Positions 1 through 8,981 of a DNA stretch of 64,000 bases are shown piece after piece. Position numbers and translations under genes: made by a program. How positions within the stretch are numbered: the stretch's first letter is position 1; each line of letters opens with the position of its first letter. The notes under the pieces were generated by a model that did not search any database, was not told the origin of the DNA, and saw only the letters and a list, made by a program, of their open reading frames with translations. Source of the DNA: Azospirillum picis (GTDB taxonomy: Bacteria; Pseudomonadota; Alphaproteobacteria; Azospirillales; Azospirillaceae); assembly GCF_017876115.1 (NCBI RefSeq), contig NZ_JAGINO010000002.1, positions 124,001-188,000 on the forward strand, read 5' to 3'.

Positions 1-141
1 GGTGCTGCGGTAATTGTCCTCAATCGCGATTTCCTCGCTGGCCAGTTCCCAGTGGGCGTCGGATCGCCCCTCGGGCCGGCCTTCCCGTTCCCAAATGTCA
101 TGCGCGCGCCGACGGATGCGGCTTTCCAAATCCTCGGCCAT
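1..141 (-). CDS. DUF2934 family protein, 5' part only
   Basis: The visible 47 residues start MAEDLESRIRRRAHDIWERE and continue with GRPEGRSDAHWELA. A short helix with the pattern IRxRAxxIWExEGRPEGRxxxHW is the signature of DUF2934, a small family common in alpha- and betaproteobacteria with no proven function. The gene runs off the left edge, so its length is unknown. An EcfG-like promoter motif lies about 95 bases upstream, which would suit a stress-induced gene, but that is inference. Confidence 0.75.
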   Translation of the reverse strand, partial: MAEDLESRIRRRAHDIWEREGRPEGRSDAHWELASEEIAIEDNYRST

Positions 142-234
142 GGGGCGTCATCTCCTTCACCGGTGGGCCTTGTTATCCACGGATGACCAAGCGGTGCCTG
201 CGCACCGCCCTCGACACCCGCTCCTCCCCTTATG

Positions 235-260
235 AACCCCGCCGCCACCCCGGCGGTTCC
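235..260 (-). promoter_or_regulatory. Candidate EcfG-type promoter for the DUF2934 gene
   Basis: On the - strand the sequence reads GGAAC, 17 bases, then GGTT. The alphaproteobacterial general-stress sigma factor EcfG recognises GGAAC-N16/17-CGTT, so the -35 element is perfect and the -10 element has one mismatch. The region is GC-rich and partly self-complementary, so a chance match is possible. Confidence 0.3.
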
Positions 261-436
261 GGTGGTTCGGCATGAGCGTCATCCGACCGTTCCCCATCGG
301 CAACGCCCTTTCGGAAATCGCCGTCCGGCTTCGATTTCCACCGCTTGTCGTTTGAATTAGTACTTTCGGGATGATATTGCAGCCGCATCAACCGGTGGTC
401 CGGCGAATGGTGGCTGGGCCAAGTGACGGAACCGAT

Positions 437-1996
437 ATGTTGCGCAACTTCCCGCCGAACGCCGCTTCTTTCGCCCTCTTGCGCCAGGCGGCTCTGCCGA
501 CGGCGCCGCGACTGCGCAGCAACATGCTCGGCGCTGCGATCATTGCAGGCGCCGTCATGCTGTTCTCTGCACAGGGGGCCAATGCCGCCGCCCCGTCGCC
601 GGTCGCCGCCCCTGATGGAGCCGTGTTGCAGCTCGGCATCTATTCCGGTGACGGCGACGCCTGGTGGAGCTGGAAGGATCTGCAGCGCCGCGCGCCGGAA
701 CTGGCTGCCGGCCTGACGGCATCGGTGATGCCGCTCGACGCCAAGAGCGGAGCCGGCGGCGTGGCGCTTTACGCCCGGATCGACAACGCCAGCGAACCGA
801 GATCGCTCTGCCGCAAGATCCTCGGCGCCGGCTTTGGATGCCTGGTGGTGGACCGCCCGGCCGCCGCACCGGCCACCGCCAGAACGGCCTCACCCGCCGA
901 GCCGCGGGCCGCGGTGGATGGGCCGCCGGCAAAACCCCTGCCGCCGGCGGTGACGGTGGCCGTCGCCCCGCCATCCCCCGCACCGGTGCCCTCCATGCCA
1001 CCGGCTCGACCGGCTCCGGCGGCCGGCAAGCCGGCCATCGTGCCGGTCGCCCCGGCGGCCGCCCCAGTGGCCGCCCCAGTGGCCGCCCCTGCAGTCGTCC
1101 CCACGGTCGCCGACGGCAAGGCCGCCGGGACCACGACGTCGGTCCTGGCACCGATCGCTTCGGCCGCCGCCGCCCCGCTTGTGGTGCCGCCGTCTCTCGC
1201 CACCATGACCGCGCCGCCCGACGGCACGATCATCTACAGCGAGGAGGACGCCCGGACGATGGCGGACATCGAGCAGCACAGTCGCCGCAAGGGGCGGCTG
1301 CGCTCGGTGATGCCGGATTCGCGGTACGACGTGATGCCGGCCACGCTGAAGAAGGAAAACTGGAACCTCTGCGCGCTGACCTTCGACGACGGCCCGCACC
1401 GCACGGTGACCCGTCAGATCCTGGACATTCTGAACAGCGAAGGGGTGCGGGCGACCTATTTCCCGGTCGGCAGGATCGCCGAGCGGCAGGGCGACCTGAT
1501 CCACGATTTCGTCGCCGGCGGGCATGAGATCGGCAACCACAGCCTCACCCACTCCGATCTCCGCAAGATGGATGCGGAGGCCGCACGGTTCGAGATCGCC
1601 GAAACGAACCGCATCCTCCGCAGCTTCGGGGCAAATCCCGTCCTTTTCCGCCCGCCATACGGCCGTTATTCCGAAGAGTTGCTGGGACTGGCGCGCGAGG
1701 AGCATATGGGCTCCGTGCTCTGGTCGGTGGACACCCGCGACTGGAAGATCAGGAACGCCGACAAAATCGTCAACCAGATCCAGGTCGCCGGCATGCCCGG
1801 CAACGTCTTCCTGATGCACTCGACCTATCCCACCACGGCACAGGCGCTCCCCCGCGTGATCGCCGAGTTGCGGGCGAAGGGATGCGAGTTCGTGACGCTG
1901 TCGGAATGGTTGGAGAGGGCACGGTTGCTGACCATGCCGAAGATCGTCAACGCCGGAATGCCCGCGCCGGCCACGGTGCCCGCAAGCCGCGACTGA
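437..1996 (+). CDS. Secreted polysaccharide deacetylase (NodB/CE4 domain)
   Basis: CE4 enzymes remove N- or O-acetyl groups from peptidoglycan, chitin-like or exopolysaccharide chains outside the cytoplasm. The hydrophobic segment LGAAIIAGAVMLFSAQGANA ends in a signal peptidase-like site. It is followed by a SPOR-like stretch (LQLGIYSGDGDAWWSW) and a long Pro/Ala linker. The NodB domain begins near residue 315 with TFDDGP (metal-binding Asp pair), then HSLTH near 368, RPPYG near 405, WSVDTRDW and FLMHST. These are the usual CE4 motifs in order. An ATG at 371 is also in frame, but it would give an over-long leader and falls beside AT-rich, promoter-like sequence. The ATG at 437 is preferred, and one at 524 cannot be excluded. 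The gene stands alone. Confidence 0.88.
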   Translation: MLRNFPPNAASFALLRQAALPTAPRLRSNMLGAAIIAGAVMLFSAQGANAAAPSPVAAPDGAVLQLGIYSGDGDAWWSWKDLQRRAPELAAGLTASVMPLDAKSGAGGVALYARIDNASEPRSLCRKILGAGFGCLVVDRPAAAPATARTASPAEPRAAVDGPPAKPLPPAVTVAVAPPSPAPVPSMPPARPAPAAGKPAIVPVAPAAAPVAAPVAAPAVVPTVADGKAAGTTTSVLAPIASAAAAPLVVPPSLATMTAPPDGTIIYSEEDARTMADIEQHSRRKGRLRSVMPDSRYDVMPATLKKENWNLCALTFDDGPHRTVTRQILDILNSEGVRATYFPVGRIAERQGDLIHDFVAGGHEIGNHSLTHSDLRKMDAEAARFEIAETNRILRSFGANPVLFRPPYGRYSEELLGLAREEHMGSVLWSVDTRDWKIRNADKIVNQIQVAGMPGNVFLMHSTYPTTAQALPRVIAELRAKGCEFVTLSEWLERARLLTMPKIVNAGMPAPATVPASRD

Positions 1997-2117
1997 TCGC
2001 GGACGATGTGGAAGGGGGTCACCGGATGCGGACCCCGACCATGCGCCGGCTCTTCGATGTATGGCGGGATATTCGGTTCGCCGGAGGCGGGAAACCGGTT
2101 CCTCCCGACACCTCCTC

Positions 2118-2483
2118 TCAGCGTCCGCCGCCCTTTGAATCCTGCTGCTTGCGTTGCTGGGCATAATGGCGGATCGCGGAGTCGACCTCGGTCGGCAGGA
2201 TGGACCAGGTCGCGGCGAGCGAGCCGCCCTTCGCTTCGACCACGGACACGGTCGCGACGAAGGAAAACTTGGTGCCGCCATCGTCCACCCGCACTGAAAC
2301 CCGCGCGTTCTGGCCCGCAATCAGGGAGTTGTCGAACCCGCGGGCGACGAAGCCCTTGGTGGTCAGCGACAGCAAGGGGAAGCTCTTCCCATCGAATTCA
2401 ACGACGCTGACCGGTCGCTGAGCCGGTTTGGGCGCCGCCTTCTCCTTCACCGTGACCTTCAGAAAGTCGAAAAGCCCCATCAC
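2118..2483 (-). CDS. Small conserved-looking hypothetical protein (PilZ-like?)
   Basis: This 121-residue protein begins MMGLFDFLKVTVKEKAAPKP. A compact beta-rich section follows: FPLLSLTTKGFVARGF, then VRVDDGGTKFSFVATVSVVE. The layout of short strands around a G-F-x-A-R-G turn recalls PilZ domains, which bind cyclic di-GMP, but the canonical RxxxR and DxSxxG motifs are not clear, so this is only a suggestion. There is no signal peptide or membrane segment. Codon use matches the neighbouring host genes. Confidence 0.6.
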   Translation of the reverse strand: MMGLFDFLKVTVKEKAAPKPAQRPVSVVEFDGKSFPLLSLTTKGFVARGFDNSLIAGQNARVSVRVDDGGTKFSFVATVSVVEAKGGSLAATWSILPTEVDSAIRHYAQQRKQQDSKGGGR

Positions 2484-2706
2484 CGCCCCCCGGATGCCGG
2501 CTCCAGCCGAGCCTTGCAGGACGGCACACCGCCGCCTCCCACCGAGTTAAGCGCAGCCGTGGTGCCGGGGGCAACGGATTCCTGGAGGCGGTCCCGCGCG
2601 GCCCCGTCGTCATGTCCCCACGCGCTCACGGCCGTTCACCGTAGGAGGATCGATACGGCGCCCCGACCAAGCGGCGCGCTTTCGGCGCCATGCCGATCGG
2701 CGGAAC

Positions 2707-3111
2707 TCAGCGACCGGTGAGCGCCCCTCCGCCCGCTCCGCCACCTGGAGCGGCCTGAAGAGCCGTCCAGGCCCCGTGCGCGCGCCGCACCCACAGCAGC
2801 GCAAAAGGCATCAGCGTCGCCAGCACAACCAACATTCCGCCCAGAACCGAAAGGGCGCCGAGCGGATCGGAGGCAGGCAGCCGGACGGCCAGTCCGACGA
2901 GGAGATGGAGGATCAGCGCGGCCAGCAGCGTGGCCGCGAACACGGAGGTGACGACCGCGGCAACGGGCCCAAGCAGACCGGGCCAACCGCGGCGAACCGG
3001 TGCTCCGGAGAGGGCATCATCGGAAACGCCGCTACCCCAGTTGGATCGCACCGCCGGGTACGGCATGCCGGCCACTTCCCGCATGGGCACCTCCGCTTGA
3101 CTTCCCTCCAC
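2707..3111 (-). CDS. Small membrane protein, function unknown
   Basis: A 134-residue protein with two hydrophobic stretches, VAAVVTSVFAATLLAALILH and then a second around LSVLGGMLVVLATLMPFALL, so probably two membrane helices with a Gly/Ala-rich tail. No family is recognised. An internal ATG giving MREVAGMPYPAV at 3084 could be the true start. Nothing in the surroundings suggests a role. Confidence 0.5.
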   Translation of the reverse strand: MEGSQAEVPMREVAGMPYPAVRSNWGSGVSDDALSGAPVRRGWPGLLGPVAAVVTSVFAATLLAALILHLLVGLAVRLPASDPLGALSVLGGMLVVLATLMPFALLWVRRAHGAWTALQAAPGGGAGGGALTGR

Positions 3112-3642
3112 CGGAACCGTCGATACCGACCTTCCACCGAAGAGACTGGAGATGAACTATAGGATGCTTTCAGGCGCTTGGCCAAAATCCAATCCGGCTA
3201 CCTCCTTGCGCCTGCCGGGCAAAGCACCTCACCCGAATTCCATCTATCCGAAGGTCAGTGGGCAGAAATCGGCACAACAACGGTCAAGGCCGCCAGCGCC
3301 AACTCGCGGTCTCCACAGAGGCTGTGGATAACTATGTGGGCAATGAGTGCGAAGCCTCGATTCGCCCTAAGCGATTCAAGGCCCGCGCTGTGTTTGCCCA
3401 AAAAAGCATCAATAATGTTAGAGCGCTGATTTAAAACAACAATCGTCGATTTCATGCACTTGGGGCTTGGGTGGCGTGTCAACCGAAATCTGTCACATTC
3501 CACCCGAGACTGCGATTCCACACCGGATTGTGCCCTGTTGACAACTGCGCCCTAGGGTATTGCACCATCGTTACGGGCAGTTACGCACCTGCCAACAGGC
3601 CTATTACTTTCGTCCGTCAACGCTTTGCAACCTCCTGATCAA
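3112..3642. other. 530-base intergenic region, AT-richer, with one DnaA-box match
   Basis: No coding sequence is supported here. The part from about 3290 to 3640 is visibly AT-richer than the genes on either side. It holds one perfect 9-base match to the DnaA box (TTATCCACA on the - strand at 3323-3331). No cluster of boxes and no terminator hairpin for the gene ending at 3643 were seen. Confidence 0.4.
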
Positions 3643-5691
3643 TCAAGGCTGCGTCTTGACCCAGCACCGCAGCACCTCGGCGACGCTCCACGCCTGGGAG
3701 ATGCAGCCTCTTGGCACGAACGGCGCCTCGGCATCGAAGATTTCGCTGATGGTGCCGATGCCCGCCTCATCCAGATGAGGCAGGAAGCCTTCCAGCAGTC
3801 GCCGAGCGCCCTCGCGATCCTCCGGGTGCAGCTTCAACCAGGCGTCGACGTAAGGGCCGATCAACCAGCCCCAGACCGTGCCCTGGTGATAGGCGGCGTC
3901 GCGTGCCCGCAAGTCGCCGAAGTATTTCGGCTTGTAATCCCGCGACCCGGGCGCGAGCGACCGCAGCCCGACCGGGGTGAGCAGCCGGCTGCGGACAGTC
4001 TCCACCACCGGTTCCCACCGGTCGCGGTCCAGCACCGGATGGTCGAGCGAGACCGAAAAGATCTGGTTGGGTCGGCAGGCGATGTCGTCGCCATGCTCGC
4101 CATCCACCACATCGAACAGGTGCCCTGCCGACGGGCACCAGAACCTGGCGTTGAAGGATGCCCTAGCCTGGTCGGCGAGTTCGTCCAGCGGCCGGGCGGC
4201 GGCCTCGCCGTCCTCCTCGCGCAGCCATCCCGCCATCAGGCGCAGGGCGTTGTGCCACAGGGCGTTGATCTCGACCGCCTTGCCGCGACGTGGCGTCACC
4301 ACCCAATCATCGACCTTGGCGTCCATCCACGTGAGCTGATAGCCCTCCTGACCCTGGCGCAGCAATCCGTCGCGCTGGTCGACACCGATGCCGAACCGGG
4401 TCCCGCGACGGTGGAAGTCGATCACCTCCCGCAGCTTGGGCAGCAACAGCCGCAGGGTGTCGCGGTCGCCGGTGACGCCCAGATAGCGGTTCAGGGCATG
4501 GAAGAACCAGAGCGTCGCATCGGCGGTGTGGTAGAGGCCGCTGTCCTTGCCGTCCGGAAACATATTGGGGATCAGACCATCCCGGATGTAGTGGCCGAAG
4601 GTGTGCAGGATCCAGCGGGACTCCATGTGACGGCCGGTGGCGAGGGTCAGCCCCTCCAGTGCGATCATCGTGTCGCGGCCCCAATCGGTGAACCAGTGGT
4701 AGCCGGCGATCACCGTCCGGACCTCGTCGCCCTCCGCCCGAGCCCGCATCTGGTCGGCGACGCGGCCGGCCGGCACGAACAGAAAGCTGTCGGCGGACAG
4801 CACGAGTTCCGCCATCGCCCCGTCGCGCAGGCAAGGATGGGCGTTCTGGATGAGGCGGCGGCGGCGCTCGCCCTCGAAATCCAGCACGTCGGACGGCGGC
4901 AGCGCCTCCAGCCGCCACCACTCCTCGGTCGCCGCGACGAAGGTGATGCTCTGCCCCGCCCCGACCTCGCCGCTGAAAAAGCCCGGCGTCCACAGCGACC
5001 CGCGCGACTCGTAGCCGCGCTGCGCCTCCACAGAGTAATAGATGTCGCGGCGGAGGCCGCCGTCGAGCGTCATCGAGAAGTCGCCGCCTTCGACGGCCAT
5101 CCGCAGCACCGGCAGGTCCGGGCCCGCCGACACCTCGTAGCGCTGGCCGCTGGCGGTGATGCGGTAATCGCGGGCCAGCGGCCGGTCCACGGCCGATTCC
5201 AACGTGCGGAAGGCCAGCACCGGCCGCAGCCGCAGCCGGATGGGGGCTTTCGCCTCAAGCACGCGGTAGGTGACGTGAACGATGTTCTGTCCATGGGGCA
5301 GGACGATCTGGCGCTCGATCACCGCGTCGCCGGCACGGAAGCGCCAGACCGGCAACCCGGCCTCCATGCGGAACTCCTGCAGGGCAGCCGTCCGGCCCTG
5401 CTCGCCATCGTCGCCATCCTCGGCACCGTCGCCATCGCGGCAGCTCAGCCAGAAATCACGCCCCTCGCCATCGACCACCCTGTCGCTCAGTTGGCTCAGC
5501 ATCAGCACGCGTCCGAGCGGCGCCGGCAAGGCCGCGACCAGCAGCCCATGGTAACGCCGCGTCACCGCCCCCGACACCGAGCCAGAGGCATAGCCGCCGA
5601 GGCCGTTGGCCACCAGCCATTCGCGGGTTTCCGCGCCATCCGGGGCGGTGTTCAGGACATCGCGCGACAGGGTGCGAACGAAATCAGCCAT
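3643..5691 (-). CDS. Amylo-alpha-1,6-glucosidase / glycogen debranching-type protein
   Basis: A 682-residue cytoplasmic enzyme predicted to hydrolyse alpha-1,6 branch points in glycogen or maltodextrin. The N-terminal GDE_N-type domain carries REWLVANGLGGYASGS (residues 24-39) followed by RRYHGLLVA. The C-terminal (alpha/alpha)6 GDE_C domain carries WFTDWGRDTMIALEG (333-347), PNMFPDGKDSGLYHTADATL and YHQGTVWGWLIGPY, all typical of the family. The frame stays open 70 codons upstream, but that stretch overlaps the preceding gene and looks non-coding. The ATG at 5691 is preferred. It follows the trehalohydrolase gene by 20 bases and is probably co-transcribed with it, so both would act on glycogen-derived glucans. 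Confidence 0.9.
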   Translation of the reverse strand: MADFVRTLSRDVLNTAPDGAETREWLVANGLGGYASGSVSGAVTRRYHGLLVAALPAPLGRVLMLSQLSDRVVDGEGRDFWLSCRDGDGAEDGDDGEQGRTAALQEFRMEAGLPVWRFRAGDAVIERQIVLPHGQNIVHVTYRVLEAKAPIRLRLRPVLAFRTLESAVDRPLARDYRITASGQRYEVSAGPDLPVLRMAVEGGDFSMTLDGGLRRDIYYSVEAQRGYESRGSLWTPGFFSGEVGAGQSITFVAATEEWWRLEALPPSDVLDFEGERRRRLIQNAHPCLRDGAMAELVLSADSFLFVPAGRVADQMRARAEGDEVRTVIAGYHWFTDWGRDTMIALEGLTLATGRHMESRWILHTFGHYIRDGLIPNMFPDGKDSGLYHTADATLWFFHALNRYLGVTGDRDTLRLLLPKLREVIDFHRRGTRFGIGVDQRDGLLRQGQEGYQLTWMDAKVDDWVVTPRRGKAVEINALWHNALRLMAGWLREEDGEAAARPLDELADQARASFNARFWCPSAGHLFDVVDGEHGDDIACRPNQIFSVSLDHPVLDRDRWEPVVETVRSRLLTPVGLRSLAPGSRDYKPKYFGDLRARDAAYHQGTVWGWLIGPYVDAWLKLHPEDREGARRLLEGFLPHLDEAGIGTISEIFDAEAPFVPRGCISQAWSVAEVLRCWVKTQP

Positions 5692-5711
5692 GATGGACCT
5701 GCGATCCGCTT

Positions 5712-7730
5712 TTAAGGTTCCGTTCCATCGGAAACCGCGATGACGGGGGTTGTGTTGCCTCCCGCACCATCGCTTTTTTCCCGGACGCCGGTCGCGGGGC
5801 CGAGCACCAGCGCGGCATGGCCGGGCAGCCGCCATGTTCCGTCCGGCTGCTCGACCGGGGCGGTGCCGCAGCCGCCGTAGACCGGCTCCTCGCTCGACCA
5901 CAGCACGGTCCAGGCACCGCCGCCATCCGCATCCGGCCGCGGCGCCAGCAGCGGTTCCGGCAGCGCCGGCAGCGGAAGGTCGCGACCAAGGTTGACCAGC
6001 AGCAGTCGGTCGCCCGGATGGTCCCCATCGCCACCCTCGCCGAAGAACCGCAGAACGAACGCCTCCTCGCCGAGCACCGCCCCGTCCAGGCCGCCGACGC
6101 GGGGAGCGGCGAAGACCCGATCCTCCCGGCGCAGGCGCAGCAGGTCACGATGCAGGGACCAGATCCCGGGCTTCGCCTCACGCTCCCGGTGGTCGAGCTT
6201 GCATCGGGTGAAGGTCTCCTCCGCGTGGGGCTCGGGCAGGCGCGATCGCATTGCCGGGGCAGCCACGCTGGGGAACTGCGCCAGGAACTCCGCCCTGCCC
6301 TTCTCGACCAGTGCGGCCAGTTCAGGCACATGGTCCGCGAAATAGAGGAAGGGGCTGTCGGACGCGAATTCCTGTCCCTGGAAGAGCATCGGTGTGCCGG
6401 GGCCGAGCAGCATCAGCGCGGTCATCGCCCTCAGCCGTCCCGGCGAGGTCAGCGCATGCAGCCGCAGGCCGCGGGCGGAGTTGGCGATCTGGTCATGGTT
6501 CTGCAGGAACGTGACGAAGGCCGCCCGCGGCACGTCGAAGGCCGGCATGCCGCGCCGCTTGCCCTGCCAACGGTACCATTGCCCCTGGTAGAGGAAGCCG
6601 TACTTCATCGCCGACACGAATTCCTGCGGCGTGCCGCGATAATCGGTGTAGTAGGCCTCCGTCCGCCCGGTCAGCGCGACCATGGCCGAATGGTGCAGGT
6701 CATCGTTCCAGATGGCGCAAAGCCCGCAGCCGCCCTCCTCGGCCGACCTCACCATGCTGGCATGCTGCGGCTCGTTCTCTCCCACCAGGATGGTGGCGCG
6801 CCCGCCGGCGGCCTTGCGCACCGTGCAGGATATCTCGGTCAGGATATGAGGCTCGCCCCGGCGCTCGCTGCCATCATGGATCGACTGGGTGGCGTCCAGC
6901 CGCAGCCCGTCCAGATGATACTCCTCGATCCAGAAGGCGGCGTTGGACAGGAAGAACTCGCGAACCGGCCCGGCGTCCGGGCCGTCGAAGTTGATGGCCT
7001 CACCCCACTCGTTCTCGTAGCGGTCGGTGAAGTAGTCGTCGGAGAAGCATTTCAGGTAATTGCCGTCCGGTCCGAAGTGGTTGTAGACGACGTCGAGAAT
7101 GACGGCGAGATCCAACCGGTGCGCTTCGTCAACGAAACGCCGCATGGCGTCGGAATCGCCATAGAGCCGCGTCGGCGCGAACAGGTTCACCCCGTCGTAG
7201 CCCCAGCCGAAGCGGCCGGGAAACTCCGAAACCGGCATCACCTCCAGCACCGTCACGCCGAGATCGGCCAGCGCCGGCAGTTGCCGGATGGCGGCCTCCC
7301 AGGTCCCTTCGCGGGTGAAGGTGCCGATGTGCATCTCGTAGATCACCTGGCCCCGTATGGCGCGGCCGCGCCAATCCCGGTCGGTCCAGGCGAAGCGGTG
7401 CGGATCGACCAGTTGCGAGGGGCCATGCGGCCCCTCCGGCTGGAAGCGCGACATCGGATCGGGATAGAGGGTGTCCTTGCCATCCAGGCGGAAGCGGTAA
7501 AGCCCGCCCGCCTCCAGCCCCGGCACCAGGCCGGAGAAGTAGCCGTTCCCCTCGCCAGCCAGCGCGGTCGCCCGTCCGTCGGGTTCGGTCACGAGGTCCA
7601 CCCGTGCCGCCTTCGGGACCCACACCCGCGCGTGGGCGCCGCCGGGTTGCAGTTCCACCCCGATGGGCCAGCGGCGCTTGACGGTGGCCTGCGCCTGTTC
7701 GACAGGCGGAACCGTTGCGGACATCTTCAC
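5712..7730 (-). CDS. treZ: Malto-oligosyltrehalose trehalohydrolase
   Basis: TreZ (GH13) releases trehalose from maltooligosyl-trehalose made by TreY, completing the route from glycogen to trehalose. The 672-residue protein has an N-terminal E-set/CBM48-like domain (GVELQPGGAHARVWVPKA) and then a GH13 barrel with IYEMHIGTFTREGTW, DVVYNHFGPDGNYLK, GLRLDATQSI (catalytic Asp), ILVGENEPQ (acid/base Glu) and FLQNHDQIANS. The DVVYNHFGPDGNYL and FLQNHDQ variants separate TreZ from glycogen-branching enzymes. ATG 7724 (MSATVPP) is an alternative start. No treY lies in the window. The debranching enzyme follows directly in the same operon. Confidence 0.9.
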   Translation of the reverse strand: MKMSATVPPVEQAQATVKRRWPIGVELQPGGAHARVWVPKAARVDLVTEPDGRATALAGEGNGYFSGLVPGLEAGGLYRFRLDGKDTLYPDPMSRFQPEGPHGPSQLVDPHRFAWTDRDWRGRAIRGQVIYEMHIGTFTREGTWEAAIRQLPALADLGVTVLEVMPVSEFPGRFGWGYDGVNLFAPTRLYGDSDAMRRFVDEAHRLDLAVILDVVYNHFGPDGNYLKCFSDDYFTDRYENEWGEAINFDGPDAGPVREFFLSNAAFWIEEYHLDGLRLDATQSIHDGSERRGEPHILTEISCTVRKAAGGRATILVGENEPQHASMVRSAEEGGCGLCAIWNDDLHHSAMVALTGRTEAYYTDYRGTPQEFVSAMKYGFLYQGQWYRWQGKRRGMPAFDVPRAAFVTFLQNHDQIANSARGLRLHALTSPGRLRAMTALMLLGPGTPMLFQGQEFASDSPFLYFADHVPELAALVEKGRAEFLAQFPSVAAPAMRSRLPEPHAEETFTRCKLDHREREAKPGIWSLHRDLLRLRREDRVFAAPRVGGLDGAVLGEEAFVLRFFGEGGDGDHPGDRLLLVNLGRDLPLPALPEPLLAPRPDADGGGAWTVLWSSEEPVYGGCGTAPVEQPDGTWRLPGHAALVLGPATGVREKSDGAGGNTTPVIAVSDGTEP

Positions 7731-7868
7731 GGCAAATGACCCCCGGATGAGTGATGCGGACTTGCCTTGCGGGGATGGTCAACAGGTGCCGGGCAGCGTG
7801 GTCACGGGGGCTTGCGAAATTGTTTCGAACACTAAGGAATTAGTGGGCGGCGCGGAGGCGTCCCCCGC

Positions 7869-8600
7869 CTACCGCCCTCCTCCCGGAACGAAGCCGCCTC
7901 CCGTCAGCTCCATCCTGGCCATGTCCAGTCCCATGCGCTGCGCGCCGTTGCTGACTGCGGCACGGACCTGCCTCATCCGCACCGGATTCCCTTTGGCCTG
8001 CTCCACCGCACCGTCGATCAACGCCGTCTGGACCAGCAGCGCTTCGGCAAGCTCCTGCTTCTGCGCATCGGACGCCCTGGCGGGACCGCCGGCGTCGTTG
8101 AGCGCGCGCGCGGCCTGGGCGCGGACCGCAGCCATGACGTCGTGCCCCAGCGTGTCGTTGTCGCCGCGCGTCGCCTGCCAGGCTGTCACCCACCACAGGG
8201 CGTAGGCGTCGGCGAGATTGTCGACCCGCAGGCCATGGGGAGCGATCAGCGCGGCGATCTTTTCGATGATGTCGCCATCCGCGAACAGCCGCTGCAGGTC
8301 GGCCGCACCGTTCGGATCGACAGCCCGCGTCCTTTCCACGAATGCGGAGAGATTGGCGCTGCGGCGTGCCTTCGACGGTGTGTAGCGCAGTGCCGAGACA
8401 TCGGGCGGCGGCATGTCCCGCTGCGCGTCGCGGTTCATGAGTTCGCGAAGGTGGCTGCCGAGGACGTCGGTCTGCGTGTAGGACGGGACGAGGATGCTCC
8501 ATGACCAGCCGTCGATCACGGCCTGGGCGGCAGCCCCGCCGCTTCCGGTGCCCCCGCCGATGCAGACCGCAAGGGCGATAACCATCAAAAGTCGTCTCAT
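7869..8600 (-). CDS. Secreted protein of unknown function
   Basis: The start is set by a signal peptide: MRRLLMVIALAVCIGGGTGS, with a likely cleavage after AAAQA. The mature part is helical, with SILVPSYTQTDVLGSHLREL, LQRLFADGDIIEKIAALI and LRVDNLADAYALWWVTAWQA. The last of these resembles proteobacterial periplasmic proteins of the DUF6683 type. That link is from memory and unproven. The frame continues upstream for 29 codons but without a signal-compatible start. Length is 243 residues. Confidence 0.7.
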   Translation of the reverse strand: MRRLLMVIALAVCIGGGTGSGGAAAQAVIDGWSWSILVPSYTQTDVLGSHLRELMNRDAQRDMPPPDVSALRYTPSKARRSANLSAFVERTRAVDPNGAADLQRLFADGDIIEKIAALIAPHGLRVDNLADAYALWWVTAWQATRGDNDTLGHDVMAAVRAQAARALNDAGGPARASDAQKQELAEALLVQTALIDGAVEQAKGNPVRMRQVRAAVSNGAQRMGLDMARMELTGGGFVPGGGR

Positions 8601-8702
8601 CCCACATTCCCTTCCAAGAACACGAAAGGGGAAAGCGGAGGATATGCCGCTTTCCCAGGGAAGAGGCGCGATGGTGGTATTGCCCATCGGCAGGCCTTTT
8701 CC

Positions 8703-8957
8703 TCAGACCCGTTCGCCGAAGCTCCCCGCGGCGGCATCGATCACCAGCGGATGGGCACGCAGGGTGGTCAGGGCCGCTTCGACCCTGTCGTCGGCGACCT
8801 CCAGCGTCACCAGCACATCCGCCCGGTCGCCGCGTTCGGCGTCCCGCTCCTCCCGGCCGGTCTGCACGACGTTGCCGAAGCGGTCGCGCAGGCTGCCGAC
8901 GATCTCGGCCTCCACGCTGCGCCCATGTTCGGCGGGATAGGCGTAGACGAGTTCCAT
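8703..8957 (-). CDS. Small hypothetical protein
   Basis: An 84-residue acidic protein beginning MELVYAYPAEHGRSVEAEIV. It has a beta-alpha-beta feel (DVLVTLEVADDRVEAALTTL, then HPLVIDAAAG) but no family is recognised. It lies 24 bases downstream of the alcohol dehydrogenase gene on the same strand and is probably in its operon. Confidence 0.6.
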   Translation of the reverse strand: MELVYAYPAEHGRSVEAEIVGSLRDRFGNVVQTGREERDAERGDRADVLVTLEVADDRVEAALTTLRAHPLVIDAAAGSFGERV

Positions 8958-8981
8958 GACCCTCTCCCTCTTGTCTGCAAC

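Noticed and set aside
3323..3331. A chromosomal or plasmid origin suggested by a perfect DnaA box
   Set aside because: Only one perfect box, and one 8/9 match far away at 173-181. No cluster, no AT-rich unwinding repeat and no rep or dnaA gene nearby.
3625..5715. A long + strand open frame of nearly 700 codons opposite the debranching enzyme
   Set aside because: It is antisense to a gene with clear GDE motifs. Its translation is Ala/Arg/Gly/Pro/Gln-rich with no family likeness. GC-rich DNA produces such shadows often.
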